Assembly: GCA_008973525.1 (NCBI GenBank)
Contig: WACJ01000301.1
Location: forward strand, 62,001 to 126,000
Reading direction: 5' to 3'
Length of the DNA stretch: 64,000 nt
Source: Stenopsyche tienmushanensis
Taxonomy: Eukaryota > Arthropoda > Insecta > Trichoptera > Stenopsychidae
In this document: positions 1 through 11,600 of the stretch, piece by piece
Position numbering within the stretch: the first letter of the stretch is position 1
Layout of the letters: every line of letters starts with the position of its first letter
Translations under genes and position numbers: made by a program
Notes under the pieces: generated by a model
What the model saw: the letters and a program-made list of their open reading frames with translations, nothing else
Database searches by the model: none
Told to the model about the DNA's origin: nothing

Positions 1-255
1 AATTAAATAAATAAACACTGTCGATAGCACAAAATATTCGGTCATTTATTTGTGTAAACAAATAACACACTTGATATCAAAATCATTATTAGTCGATAAA
101 TTTAGATTAACGTGCAATGTATGTGGGGAAGCTCTCCGTCTCTGTCTCCCGAACTGTGCTCTGTATCTGTCTGTCTCCGGCTCAATGTACAAGAGTGCTC
201 TTATTGAATAAGTGGAGGGAGGGTCCCAGGCCCTGGGATAGTACTCCTTTAGGGG
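1..255. repeat. piggyBac-type MITE fragment
   Basis: This AT-rich stretch shares short blocks with the repeat seen at 12051-12596 and 45378-45735: an 'actgt(c/t)gatagcaca' block followed by 'aatattcg'. It ends in an AGGGG run followed by TTAA at 256-259, as expected for a piggyBac-type terminus with a TTAA target. The left end runs off the window. The copy is old and diverged, so membership of the same family is an inference from a few shared blocks. Confidence 0.4.
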
Positions 256-540
256 TTAATAATTGGTGAATTCAAATATATCTTCACATTTGAATAGATC
301 GGATTGGTATTTCCATTTTATTTTTAAATTTATTCAGACAACAGAGGTCATCAAGGCTGTCCATTGAATGATCTTTAATGTATTGGTTAGAATGTTTTGT
401 AAAAATCTGTCCTTATTAGTATTATTAGTAAACTGAGACAACTTTACATAAACAATCGATTTTAATGGCATGTATACAATATTAGCAAAAAATATACATT
501 ATGTTGTAACAATTCTAAACAAAACGAAAATTTCCAAAGC

Positions 541-745
541 CTAGACGAGGCAATTCAATGGTTTGGAGAATGTATTGGTTCTAAGTATGCAGACTTTTAT
601 AAAATTGGATTAAGCAATTTAGTTTCTCGTTGGCAAAAGTTAATGGAACGAATGAAGATTATTTTGATTGAATAAATTATGTTTTGCAAAAGCTATGACG
701 TTTTAATTTCCACCTATGAATTCCGAACGTTTTTTACACTACAAA
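541..745 (+). mobile_element. mariner transposase C-terminal remnant
   Basis: Reading frame 541-676 translates to a stretch containing 'ADFYKIGLSNLVSRWQKL', the form seen near the C-terminus of mariner transposases (a DFY..G...L..RWQK motif). It is followed by AT-rich sequence resembling a mariner end. No N-terminal part is present, so this is a dead fragment. Confidence 0.6.
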
Positions 746-779
746 ATTAAGACTTTTCAATCAAGGTATTTGTAAAAAT

Positions 780-1065
780 ATGAAGAGTTCTATTAAAAGG
801 CGCGCAGAAGACATCAGGAGACTAGGACTTTGAAGGACAGAAAAAGACCGGGCCGCCCAAAATTTACTATGGACACCGAGCATAATTTTATTTTAATATC
901 TTCATATTTAAAATTGGAACGTGCTTCAAAAGTGTGTCCTACGATTAATATGGAGATAAAAATGTAATGGTGTGGGGTTGCTTTGGAGATGAAAAGATTT
1001 AATAAAAATTGACGAAAGCTTATAATAAAATGCAGTACCTTTAGGTCATCGAATATTAAGGCCAT
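780..1065 (+). mobile_element. Tc1-like transposase remnant
   Basis: In shifted plus-strand frames the sequence reads a 'KRPGRP' AT-hook-like motif near 840-860, typical of the Tc1 linker, and 'VMVWGCFGDEKI' near 965-1005, which matches the conserved VWGCF block of the Tc1 DDE domain. The two motifs are closer together than in a full element and the frames are broken, so it is an internally deleted pseudo-element. Confidence 0.55.
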
Positions 1066-1490
1066 ATAAGTTTTTTTTTTAAATCCAATTTGTATTATCA
1101 TTTTAATGTTTATATTGTTTTATGTTTAACAATGTACATATACATATTTTTTTTATTAATAAATAATTAATTGGCCGAGTTTTTTGCGATTAATTAGCGA
1201 TGATAAATAATGCAATATGTTAATTATACAACAATATGCAAAAAAATATTTAAGATTCAATATTCCATGTCTACAAATCAAACAATCCTGTTATATTGAA
1301 GACGGCGATTGGCCTCGAGAAAGCTAGGACCTGCTTAGGTCGCATTTCGGATCACAGTGAACATCAAAGCTCGACCTTCCTTAATGTTTTTGGACCAGAA
1401 CGCAAAAATGTATGCAAAATATACCATTAAAAGCCTTCAAATATGTATTCATGTCATCGACATATTGATAATTTGATTGGATAACCATAA

Positions 1491-1940
1491 GAGGGTGATT
1501 CAAATATGACCCGGAATTTTGCTATATACATTTATTAGTAGTTCGTATGTAATGCGCTGCCATATAGTTTGTCAGATTGCGATAAAACTTCGTCCACTTA
1601 TTGATAAGGGTTGCGCGAGTGATATAGGCATAGTCTTCTAATATATAAAAATCAATGTTTGTTTGTCCGTATTTAATGCGCTTTCATACCGTTCATCCGA
1701 TTGCGATGAAACTTTGTCAATTTACTATTTACACTTGCGGGAATAAGATAGACATAGTAAAAAGATCGTATGGATGCACCATGTTGGCGCACCATGATGA
1801 CGGGATCAAGAAGCTTTCTATCAGATGGATTTTTTTCTTATGAATGGAACTATGTATGTAGAAAAATAAGATATTTGTATTTTTATACATCACTAATTAA
1901 TATATACAACAAAATTCCGGGTTATATTTGAAACACCCTC
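1491..1940. mobile_element. Non-autonomous element with about 31-bp terminal inverted repeats
   Basis: The left end GAGGGTGATTCAAATATGAC is the inverted complement of the right end, with a few mismatches, through the CCGGAATTTTG block. The interior carries two copies of a block related to the Helitron-like repeats at 30810-31236 and 49013-49366 ('tgcgctgccata', 'attgcgataaaactt', 'aaaatcaatgtttgtttgtc'). It is either a mariner/Tc1-type MITE that received a Helitron insertion or a composite element. It has no coding capacity. Confidence 0.55.
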
Positions 1941-3150
1941 GTATAAGAAAGTTTTGGAATACTTTTCAGAATAAGGTTAATCAAATTGAAAATCAACGTT
2001 TTTCACAATTGATTATAAAAGAGTGTAGAAACTATGAATTGATAATCATAGAATTAGTTTTTTGTTTACATCAATCGATTCATAGCAAAATATTCATCTA
2101 CATCTAAGCAAATATTTTTTGGAAATACCACAAAAAATAGATGCACAATCTACAAAATGGATTTTAAAAATATGAATAAGGCAACGTCTCAAATCTTATA
2201 GTTAATAAACAATTTTGTATTCAAAACAACTTTAAATCACATACACTTTCTTGATTATATGCACACTTCTTTGTCTTGCACTATCGTGAAATTATTGTTC
2301 TTGTTGAATGTCAATATTGCAATTTGTAGATAAGCCGTTTATTTCTATCATATCTTCTTAATATAGTATCAACTGGAAATACCTAGGTTTTCAGCGTGTC
2401 ATCTAATTTTCTATTACTAATGTGCTGTTATCGTTCAAGTTTATGGAATTTATTTTATTGCCGGTGGTATGTATGGTCTCGGACTCCAGTCCAAGTATTT
2501 TAAATTTTTCATGATTGCGTTTTTATATACTTTATTTTATTGTATTTTTAGTTCTTTCGTTCAAATTAAACCAGTTGAAAGATTAGCAAAATGTTAATTT
2601 GAATGGAGACAATACCTGTGGCTCAAAACTCAAACGTAATGATATATAGAGTCAATAATATTATTATTTCAATTAATTTCAATATTAAATCTTACGCAAT
2701 GAGCTCAGGTGTCGCATCGCATGCACAATTTGCATAAAAGAATTACGTTCACTAAAATGCTATAACTCTAAAACGAATGGATATTTTTCAGAATTATTCG
2801 GAGAAAATGTGCGTTAGGAATTAAAAGACTCCCATAAGAGTCTCCCGTCGCAAAAGAGTTAATAGATCCATGGTGTATTTTTCCATTTCATATTAATCTT
2901 TTAATTATCGCAGCAATCATTGCTCAACGAAATAACATAATTCAATAAAACACTCTTAATCATCAGCTGCAATCTGCTGAAAACTATTTTTTAATAACGA
3001 CATAAGGTTGATTGAAAATATCACAAAAATATTTTTACACAAGTTCGTAAACCAATCGAAATAAATTTGTAAAATAAAACGATTTTCATGCTGATTTTTT
3101 GAATAAATTTGATAATCTATTGATCGTCAACACTGGAATAAATGACGTAA
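1941..3150. other. AT-rich spacer without a recognisable gene
   Basis: No coding frame of note. The block near 2820-2865 (a short hairpin of CTCCC/GGGAG type followed by 'cgcaaaagagttaa') resembles the terminus of a piggyBac-type element next to a TTAA. Otherwise the stretch is simple AT-rich sequence. Confidence 0.5.
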
Positions 3151-3300
3151 ATAAAATGTCTATATTTAAATTAACATGACAGTTATTAACTGATAACGAC
3201 AACATGTTTAGATTTGGAGTGATAATTTATTTGTTGGAAGTTATTAAATGACGTCTTAAAAATATTGCTGATTAAATATTAATAACACATGTATTAAAAA
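3150..3300. repeat. Remnant of the upstream part of a third PUDP duplication unit
   Basis: The block near 3175-3290 ('gacagttattaactgataac', then 'gataatttattt', then 'cttaaaaatattgctgatta') closely matches 4598-4700, which lies just upstream of PUDP copy A. The region downstream of copy A is thus homologous to the region upstream of copy A. That is the pattern expected if another gene unit once lay to the left. No phosphatase exons were found to the left, so the gene itself appears to be gone. Confidence 0.55.
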
Positions 3301-3501
3301 TATGCACCAAGCGTTTAGTTTTATGCTTTACGAATCCGAAAATTAATTCTTTCAAGGAAATTAATCAGTCAATAAAGTTATCTTCATTTAAAAACTATAT
3401 GTGGAATGGTATGGAATATATACTGCAAGGAACGTTAAGCACACATATTGTCAGAGACATTTAAATGCTTAAAAATCTGCAGCATTTCATTTGTGACAAT
3501 G

Positions 3502-4476
3502 TCAATTTTCAAACGGAGGCAGACCAAAATCCTCAGGCTTAAAATCTTCGAGAGACGAAAGAACGACCGTTGCCTCGGAAGTCATCGATCTGTCGAGCTG
3601 CTGATCGGGAACCATCACCACTTGCATGCCAGCGCTGACTCCAGCTTTGACCCCGTTGGGAGCATCTTCAAAGACCAAACACTATAAAAGTCGAATAAGA
3701 ATTATGTGAAAATTAGTCATTATTAAAAGCATATTATAATCTATTCATATTTAGCTTTAAGAATGGAATTAAGAATTAAACAATGGACATGGAAGATTTA
3801 TCTCTATATTGATTACATAACTGACCTTTTCGGGCGTAGGCCTGTCTGGGAATTTGGAAGCACAAACTAAAAATATATCTGGTGACGGTTTTCCCTTTTT
3901 CACTTCTGGATCCGATGTTCCAAATACTTTATGAGAAAACAGATCAAAGAGTCGTTCGTGGCCTTTAATCTTAAGATCGGCGTTTTCTACACTCGAATTG
4001 GTGGCGAGAGCGAAAGGAACATTATTTTTGTGCAGGTGTTGGATGAGACGTTCAGCGCCTATAAACAAAGAGGAAGATCAACAATGATCATGTTCGGTTA
4101 GACGGAGAGCAACTAAGTTAGGTTACCTGGCATGAGAGACACGTTAACAAAAAGAGCGTCCGTCTCCTTTTGGATTTCGATTATAAATTGGTCCACTGAT
4201 ATCGGAAGTTCGAGAGCTTGCACTAACGTTTCAGCGCATTCCCGAGTCTGCTTTCCCATCAGCTGGGCCCTCAAATCCAAACTGTACCGTTTGCCATAAG
4301 CGCCGACGACCCTATTGAACGCTTCGGTGTACAGGCGTTCAGAATCTGGTTTGGATAAATGTCCAAATACATATATACACTATCATTGCAAATAATTTGA
4401 TGATTTAAAATGAAGATTTACCAAGGATAAGGCCATCCATGTCGAAAATAACGTGAGTAACCATAGAGTAGACCAT
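3502..4476 (-). CDS. Pseudouridine-5'-phosphatase-like HAD hydrolase, copy A
   Basis: Four exons on the minus strand: 4422-4476, 4127-4345, 3826-4058 and 3502-3681, giving 228 residues, close to the usual length of animal PUDP (HDHD1; Gs1-like in flies). The family dephosphorylates pseudouridine 5'-phosphate in the cytosol. The N-terminus has the HAD nucleophile motif FDMDG followed by LDSERLY across the first splice junction. Motif II is ATNSS, the motif III region is GKPSPDIF, and motif IV is [11 protein letters not shown]. All phases join in frame with no stop codons, so the copy looks functional. It is the left member of a tandem pair with copy B at 6952-7975, with identical exon lengths. 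Divergence from copy B is concentrated in exons 2 and 3 (about 16 and 9 amino-acid changes) with only about one change in exon 4. Substrate assignment is by family resemblance only. Confidence 0.88.
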
Positions 4477-4938
4477 CTTTTGGTAAAGTGACCGCACGTT
4501 ATCCGTTTAATGGATCGATATTTGTTAAAGTGATCAATATTTTCTTGATTTGACAAAATTTTACAACATCATCAAGTACAGAATCAAGCTGAACACGACA
4601 GTTATTAATTGATAACGACAGCGTGTTCAAATTTGGTTTGATAATTCATTTGCGCGATGTCATAAATGGTATCTTAAAAACTGTGCTGATTAACCGAAAA
4701 TATTATAATCAAAAAATGCAGCAACTGATCGAGTTATTGCTTTCAAATTTAAGCTCATTAAACACACAATATATTTAAGTGCTTAAAATAATAAAGCCAT
4801 ATTAGCAATATTAAAAAAATCTTTTTATTATGACTGAATTTAAAAAATTGTAACAGGATATTCTCCCTGCTTTTCATTCTATAAATATGAAATGATTTAC
4901 ACTAGAAATTTCAAAGATATTTTTTGAGTCATTAATTA

Positions 4939-5691
4939 TTGGGTGTGTGAATAAATTCCTGCCGTTTTTCATGAAAACAAATCCTTGATTTTAAAAAAAG
5001 TAATAAAATAGCAAGTCAATTTAAAGTATTGGCCATCGCTAGCCACCACCTTTGTCCATCTTTCTGGCAGCATTTGAATTCCATGTTGAATAAACGACAC
5101 ATCTTTTGAGGCCATCCAAGAATCGACCCATTTTTTCCGTATCTTCATAAGACGTAAAGTGCTGCTCAGTTAGGCTATGAGACGTCGATCGGAAAAGTCT
5201 TAACATTGACATGCTGGAAAATCACCTTTTTGTCTTTGGGCATATGGCCGCTTTTCTTTCAATGCTCGACTCAAACACATCAATTGCTTTCGATTGAGAT
5301 CTTCTGTGATGATTTGGTTGAGTTGGAGCAGCTCATAATAAACTACACCCAGCTGATCATTCGCAAAAAGACGCCTTTCAATAGGCGCCCAAGATCCTTT
5401 CTTTTGCATAATTTCCAATGCTGTCAAACGTTTTGAAACTGTTGTTTGATCAACTGCTAATGATTTTGCAAGTTCAGATTCTGTTTGACATGGATCTTTA
5501 TCGTGCAATGTTTCCAATTCTTTGTCTTCAAACTTTTATAGTTGCAAAAAAAGTTGTTTACACTATAATTGAATGACACACGTTGATTTTTAAGTTATAG
5601 TACTTCAATATAGATGCATCGCCACTTAAACTATATGAACGCAATTGTTATATCGGATAGTGAAACGGCAGGATCTTATTCACACACCCAA
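4939..5691 (-). mobile_element. Internally deleted mariner element
   Basis: Terminal inverted repeats begin TTGGGTGTGTGAATAA at 4939 and end with the complement at 5691; both continue into a CTGCCGTTT block. A TA dinucleotide precedes the left end. The minus strand encodes an N-terminal fragment (5200-5517) with a helix-turn-helix, including 'SLAVDQTTVSKRL'. After a deletion comes the C-terminal block around 5010-5130, reading 'ERWTKVVASDGQYF' in shifted frames. The catalytic centre is missing, so the element is non-autonomous. It separates the two PUDP copies. Confidence 0.85.
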
Positions 5692-6880
5692 CATATGCGT
5701 AAATATATATTAGAACATTTACACTCAACCGTCTTATCAACATTATTTGCAGTCTTATCGGAATAAGCTGAAAAATGACGATGTTTTAAAATTGGAAGAG
5801 ACTCTAGTTTAAACTGAATAGGATATCTCAATACACAGTAATCGAATAAGAACTAGAAATCTTTTATCTCTATTGCGCATATAAAATACAAATCTTATTT
5901 CAACATTGAAAAATACTTTTTTGGTGAATATATTTTATCAAATAAACATTTCCATACATGAATGCTTTATCTAATATAAAAATATATTGTCAAAGTAAAA
6001 AAAACACAGCCTCAAATGTTTTTTCGGCATAGTGTGCCATTTTAATCATTTAAATATCCATGAGACGAACAATTTAAAATAATCTGATATAAGCATATGA
6101 AATAAATTAATTTTAAGTGATCGTTTTCTATCTTAAGACCCATTGTCAGACTTATTTAACAGTCTGAATATGAATGATTTGGCTTCCGAAACTGGTTAGT
6201 TATTGATTAATAAGAAATTGATTTTGATATTTTTTTAAATTTTATATATTCAATGGGTTTTATGCGATACGAATCTAGACCCTAGATATAATTCCGTTCG
6301 TTTATAAAAAATCAGTCAATGAAAAATCTTCTTCATTGAAAAAATACATGCGGATTGGCATCTATATAAGCTGCAGAGTAATAACTGCTTCTTTAATAAG
6401 AAGTTTAATTGGATAGACACTAAAACTAAAAATTTTATTGTTTTAAAAACACAATTTCTATTGAACAGTTTAGTATGGAGGTCCAGTGTTATTTTTAATT
6501 TAGTGTAACATTTCTATAATAGAAAATATTGATCTAGTCTCTTTTCATTAACACTTTACAAAATAGGCTGCAGATTAATAACATTCGATTTTAAATCCAG
6601 AGATTCAGATCAAATTTAAAAAAATATGTTCAGAAGACGTTGTTTTCATTTTTAAATTCCTTTACACAAGTCACATTTATAATACAAAAAGTAAGTATTT
6701 TGGAGGCACGTTAATAAATAAGTTTGTCGTTTATTCGTACGCCTGCACATTATATAGCTCTAACAATTTTTATAATCGTCAAAGTCTTGAATAATACTTT
6801 CATAATCGCAAATTACTCTATTAGGTAATTTTACTCGGACCAATTTGTATACATATTACTTTTGATCGATATGTACATAA
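5692..6880. other. Spacer between PUDP copies
   Basis: AT-rich, no gene. The segment 6240-6360 is diverged but alignable with 3310-3410 downstream of copy A (for example the 'atcagtcaat(g/a)aa' and 'tcttcatt' blocks). This shows the duplication extends beyond the coding part. An extra 500 bp or so at 6380-6880 has no counterpart beside copy A. Confidence 0.5.
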
Positions 6881-6951
6881 AATATTAAGCACACATATTG
6901 TCAGAGACATTTAAATGCTTAAAAATCTGCAGCATTTCATTTGTGACAATG

Positions 6952-7975
6952 TCAATTTTCAAACGGAGGCAGACCAAAATCCTCAGGCTTGAAATCTTCG
7001 AGAGACGAAAGAACGACCGTTGCCTCGGAAGTCATCGATTTGTCGAGCTGCTGATCGGGAACCATCACCACTTGCATGCCGGCGCTGACTCCAGCTTTAA
7101 CCCCGTTGGGAGCATCTTCAAAGACCAAACACTATAAAAATCGAATAAGAATCATGTGAAAATTGGTCAATCTATTCATATTTAGCTTTAAAAATGGAAT
7201 AATGAAGTAAATAATGGACGTGGAAGTTTTATCTGCATATTGATTACATAACTGACCTTTTCGGGCGAAGGCCTGTCTGGGAATTTGGAAGCGCAAACTA
7301 AAAATATATCTGGTGACGGTTTTCCATTTTCCACTTCTGGATCAGATGTTCCAAATATCTTATGAGCGAACAGATCAAAGAGTCGTTCATGTCCCTTAAT
7401 CTTAAGTTCGGCATTTTCTTGGCTCGAACTGGTCGCGAGGGCGAACGGAACGTTCTTTTTGTGCAGGTGTTGGATGAGACGTTCGGCGCCTGTAAACAAA
7501 AAGGGATATCAGCGATGCAGGAGCCCGCTCGGTAAGACGGAGAGCAGCTAAGTTAGGTTACCTGGCATGAGAGGCACGTTGACAAAAAGCACATCGAACT
7601 CCTTTTTGGTTTCGATTATGAATTGGTCCACTGATATGGGAAGATCGAGGGCTTGCACTATCATTTCGGCGCTCTCTCGACCCTGCTTTCCCATCAATGT
7701 GACCTTCAGGTCCCAAGTGTACTGTTTGCCATAGGCGCCGACGACCCTATTGAACGCTTCGGTGTACAGGCGTTCAGAATCTGGTTTGGGTAAATGTCCA
7801 AATACATATCTACGCACTCATCGCAAATATTTCGCGTACCCGAGATCGAATTGAGAATATCAAAGTGCGAAATGAAATGTTTATTTTCATTTTGCCTTCG
7901 CATCGAAAACAACGATTTACCGAGGAGAAGGCCATCCATGTCGAAAATGACGTGCGTAACCGTAGAGTAGACCAT
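6952..7975 (-). CDS. Pseudouridine-5'-phosphatase-like HAD hydrolase, copy B
   Basis: Four exons on the minus strand: 7921-7975, 7562-7780, 7257-7489 and 6952-7131. The model gives 228 residues with exactly the exon lengths of copy A. The first residues [19 protein letters not shown] carry the two catalytic aspartates of the HAD fold. Later motifs include [13 protein letters not shown] and FEDAPNGV; the protein ends GLPPFEN. The frame is intact. Family role: hydrolysis of pseudouridine 5'-phosphate or a similar small phosphate ester. The last exon and the intron before it are nearly identical to copy A, whereas exon 2 is well diverged, which suggests patchy gene conversion. About 80 bp just upstream of the start (7976-8055) is absent from copy A, so the promoters may differ. 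Confidence 0.88.
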
Positions 7976-8055
7976 CTTGCAGCTCCAAGCTTCGACGTCC
8001 GATAAGCGATAAACGATGTAATTGAAAGCACACCTTTCAAACTGACATTTGACAA

Positions 8056-8634
8056 GGTGACCGCACGTTACTTATTTAGCGGGTCGATATTCGATAGTGA
8101 CCATTATTTTCTTGATTCGGTACAAATTTAAAACATCGCCTACCACAAAAATAAATTGACCGTTTCTGTTGCTTATTGTTATCATAATTAATAGAAAAGA
8201 TTTAATAAAGCATATCAAAATAGTTTTCTCAATATTGCGATGGACTCTATGTAACCTAAAAAAGGACATATCTATACATAAAAAAGCTGTATGACATATT
8301 AAATGATAATAATATTTTACAATAGAAAATGGTGAGTAATATATATATATATATATTTATGTCAAGTGTATAATAAAATTATCCAAAGAAATAAAAATGA
8401 TTCTTATCAGAATTGACTTTAAAGCGCAATAATAAAGCATATCAAGTTTATTACTACAATATAAATAAATTATGATTAAGAAAGTAAAAAGCGCTATGCG
8501 ACTGTGTCTTAATTGCTTTATTTTGAAAATTATGTATTCAATCTGTACTGGTTTTAAAAGTTTTTTTTTACGAATGGCAATACCGATGTTGTGTACAGTT
8601 TGATAGATGTTTTTGCGGGATGGAGGGACCAGGA
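8056..8634. promoter_or_regulatory. Divergent spacer between PUDP copy B and CEP152
   Basis: The minus-strand PUDP copy B starts at 7975 and the plus-strand CEP152 model at 8635, leaving about 660 bp that must hold both promoters. The first 70 bp or so (8053-8125) resemble the region upstream of PUDP copy A. A short (TA)n run sits near 8339-8356. No clear promoter motif was identified. Confidence 0.4.
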
Positions 8635-11600
8635 ATGAGTTTGTTTGCGGGCGCTGACAGTATACATTTAAGCACTAGTATTCGTAGACCGGAAGAGGAA
8701 GAAGCTGTGGAAGATCAAAAGCGCAGAAATCAAGAAGTACACGTTTCATTTCACTCTTAATAATAATTGTTTACTGTCTTCAAGTTCTTCAAGTGTCGCA
8801 TTTGATAATTTGTAGTTGCAAAATGAATTACAAAACGGTTTCGATGACTTTGTCGACGATGAAGATGATGATGACGACGAGTCCAACGATAATTCAAAAT
8901 TTACGAATATCACGAAATCTCGCATTAACGACATTAGAAACACATCTGAAATAGGTATTCCTTTTTTATTATATTTTAATCAATTCGAATTATTGGAACG
9001 TTCAAATAATATTATACTTTTAATATTATTTTTATTTTAAGATCTTCCCTACATAACAAATCGATCCATGACGGAAAGTATCTCGGCAGATCGAAAATTA
9101 CAAATGATGTATGAAGTAAGTATTTTATACCCCATGAACATTTTATAGACATTGAACTCCTAAACAAAGCAGATTCTATCCTTATTTTCCCAAAAATCAA
9201 CCATGAATATAAGAATCCAGAAAATTTATGTGAAAAAATTGATACACACATGTAATAGAAATATTTTTATATACGCAAATAGAACTTTTATCGAGATCTT
9301 TTTGGATTCTTTTATTATAAAAATGTATATAATTTTGAAGTAAAACTCATACAAGTGGTCCATTATATTGTATATTTCTTTATCTTTTCTACAATACATA
9401 GGTAAGAGTGAGAGAAGTGCAGAGACTTAGTGAAGAGCTAGAAAAATGTCGCCGAGATGCATCAACTTCTCACGATTCATTGTACAGCCGACTCGCAATA
9501 GCCAATGCTGAACGAGAACGAACTCAGTTTTCTTTACAGCAGTCCCAGGAATTACTTGGTTTATATAAAATATTGTTTTAAAAATTATAATTAATTTAAT
9601 TATAGGCGGTTTATCTAAATTAACAGTCCGCGGTTTGGTAAAATGTTAATTTCCATAGTCATTAATAAGTATCTTCATGTACTGAAATCAATTATCATGA
9701 GATGTTAAGAATATGTTTTTTTTATTAGCTAACAGTAAGCACCACATTACTGAACTTGAACACAAAGTCACGACATTATCAAATAGAGTGGATTCGCTTC
9801 AATCTCAAAATGAAGAATTAAATGCCGAAGTAACTGCAACAGCTGCAAGCTTAACAGATGCCCAGCAACGTCTTCAAGCTGTAAAACTCAATCAAGGAAG
9901 TGCCCAAACTACAGATGCATTATTCAGAGCCCAACAAGACAGGTATAAATTTCTTTATCCCCAAGTAGTTCTCAAATACTTTGTTTTTTAATGAAATTAT
10001 AATAATTACAGATATAAGGAAGACACGGATCGATTGGAGCAAGATTTGTTAAAAACTAGGAATAGACTTATGGAAAAGGTATTTAAAAAATATTTTTGAT
10101 GCAAAAGTTTAAACATACTTAAATCATGCTCAAAAGAATTATATATGTATATTTATATGTTTGTAATTCAATGTTGAACGATTATTGAACCGCCTTTTTC
10201 TGATATTTTGAGCAACCAGTTGTGTTCAAAGAATGACAATCGTCCTGACATATGAACACGGTGAGATACCTGTTCGATTGTTCTCTGGGATGTCCTTTAG
10301 GGCTGGTGTAACATGAACTTGGATGAACCCCTTTTTCTGTTTGAAATTTATTTATTTAAACAACAAACAATCAAATATGTATTAGATCTAATGTGTTGTA
10401 TCTAATGTAATTTATGTTAAATTTTTTAGGAAAACGATTTATCGAAATTAGAAAAGCGTTATATTGATATGGAACGCTTGAAAGAAGAATTATTAATAGA
10501 AAAAGGATCAACTATTAACAGATTAGCATTAGAATTGGAAGAAACACAAAATAGACTAGCAAATAACGATAGCATGGAACTAATGGAAAAAATATCACGT
10601 CTTACATTGGAACGAAATACAGCAAGACTTCAGTTGAAAGAAATGGGAGTGAGTTGTGTTTTTATTATAATGTCATTACGTAGGACTACGTGAACTTCCT
10701 TATTGGTGCACAATTTTCACCTATTGACTATTAAATGCTCATCAAAATAAGATGATATTTTTATACTCAAAATTTTCATTTTCTTAGAAAAGCTCTGGAA
10801 AATTTAATTTCAAATATAATCTATAGTAAAATTGTTATAATCGTCCTTAATTTAAGAAACAAGCTTTTTTTACCAATAGGGAAAACTCAAAGCTACTGCT
10901 ACGGAACTTGTAGAAACCCGAAACAATTTAGCAAAATTACAGGAAGAAAAGCTTGAATTAGAATTCATCGTAAATGATATGGCAAATGGTAGAGAGTCTG
11001 ACTCCTTTATACACATGGCAGGATCTAGAACAGGTAAATATTTATATTTATTATGCTAGTTACTATATTTCTACTAAATTTTATATTCATCGGCCTATAT
11101 ATTTCTCTGGGTTTGTAATTTCATAGAGCCAAATTATTTATGCATTGATTGTGAAAAGAAAGAACCTTTTCAAAGATTTTGACTGTTAAATTTCATACAG
11201 GAACAGATCCCTCTGGAAATGGCTAAAAGACTACATTTAAAGATTTATTTGATATGAATTTTATATTTAACTCTTTTAGGACACAATTTTTCATCACATT
11301 CTGATAAAATTACACTACTTCGTAATGAATTAACGAAAAGTGTTTCAGCCCAACAATTGAAAAGAGAACAAATAAACAAGTTAAATAAGAGCCTTGCGAA
11401 AAAGTAAGTCATGTATTTTAAAATGTTTGTAAATGATTAATGATAAATTTATATCGTTCTTATTTAGAGGACATTTGCTTAGTTCATATTGATTTTCAAC
11501 AGGGATGATTTAATTAAATCATATAAGACCGACGAAGAGTTATTAAAAAGTAGAATTAAAACTTTAGAAGAAAGAGAACAGAAATTAACTGCTGAACTTA

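Noticed and set aside
3448..3687. Plus-strand frames at 3448-3687 and 6898-7137 with near-identical sequence
   Set aside because: They are antisense to exon 4 of the two PUDP copies; similarity reflects the duplication of the real gene.
8338..8356. (TA)n run as a possible regulatory site
   Set aside because: Simple repeats of this length are common in AT-rich DNA and a similar one occurs at about 23110.
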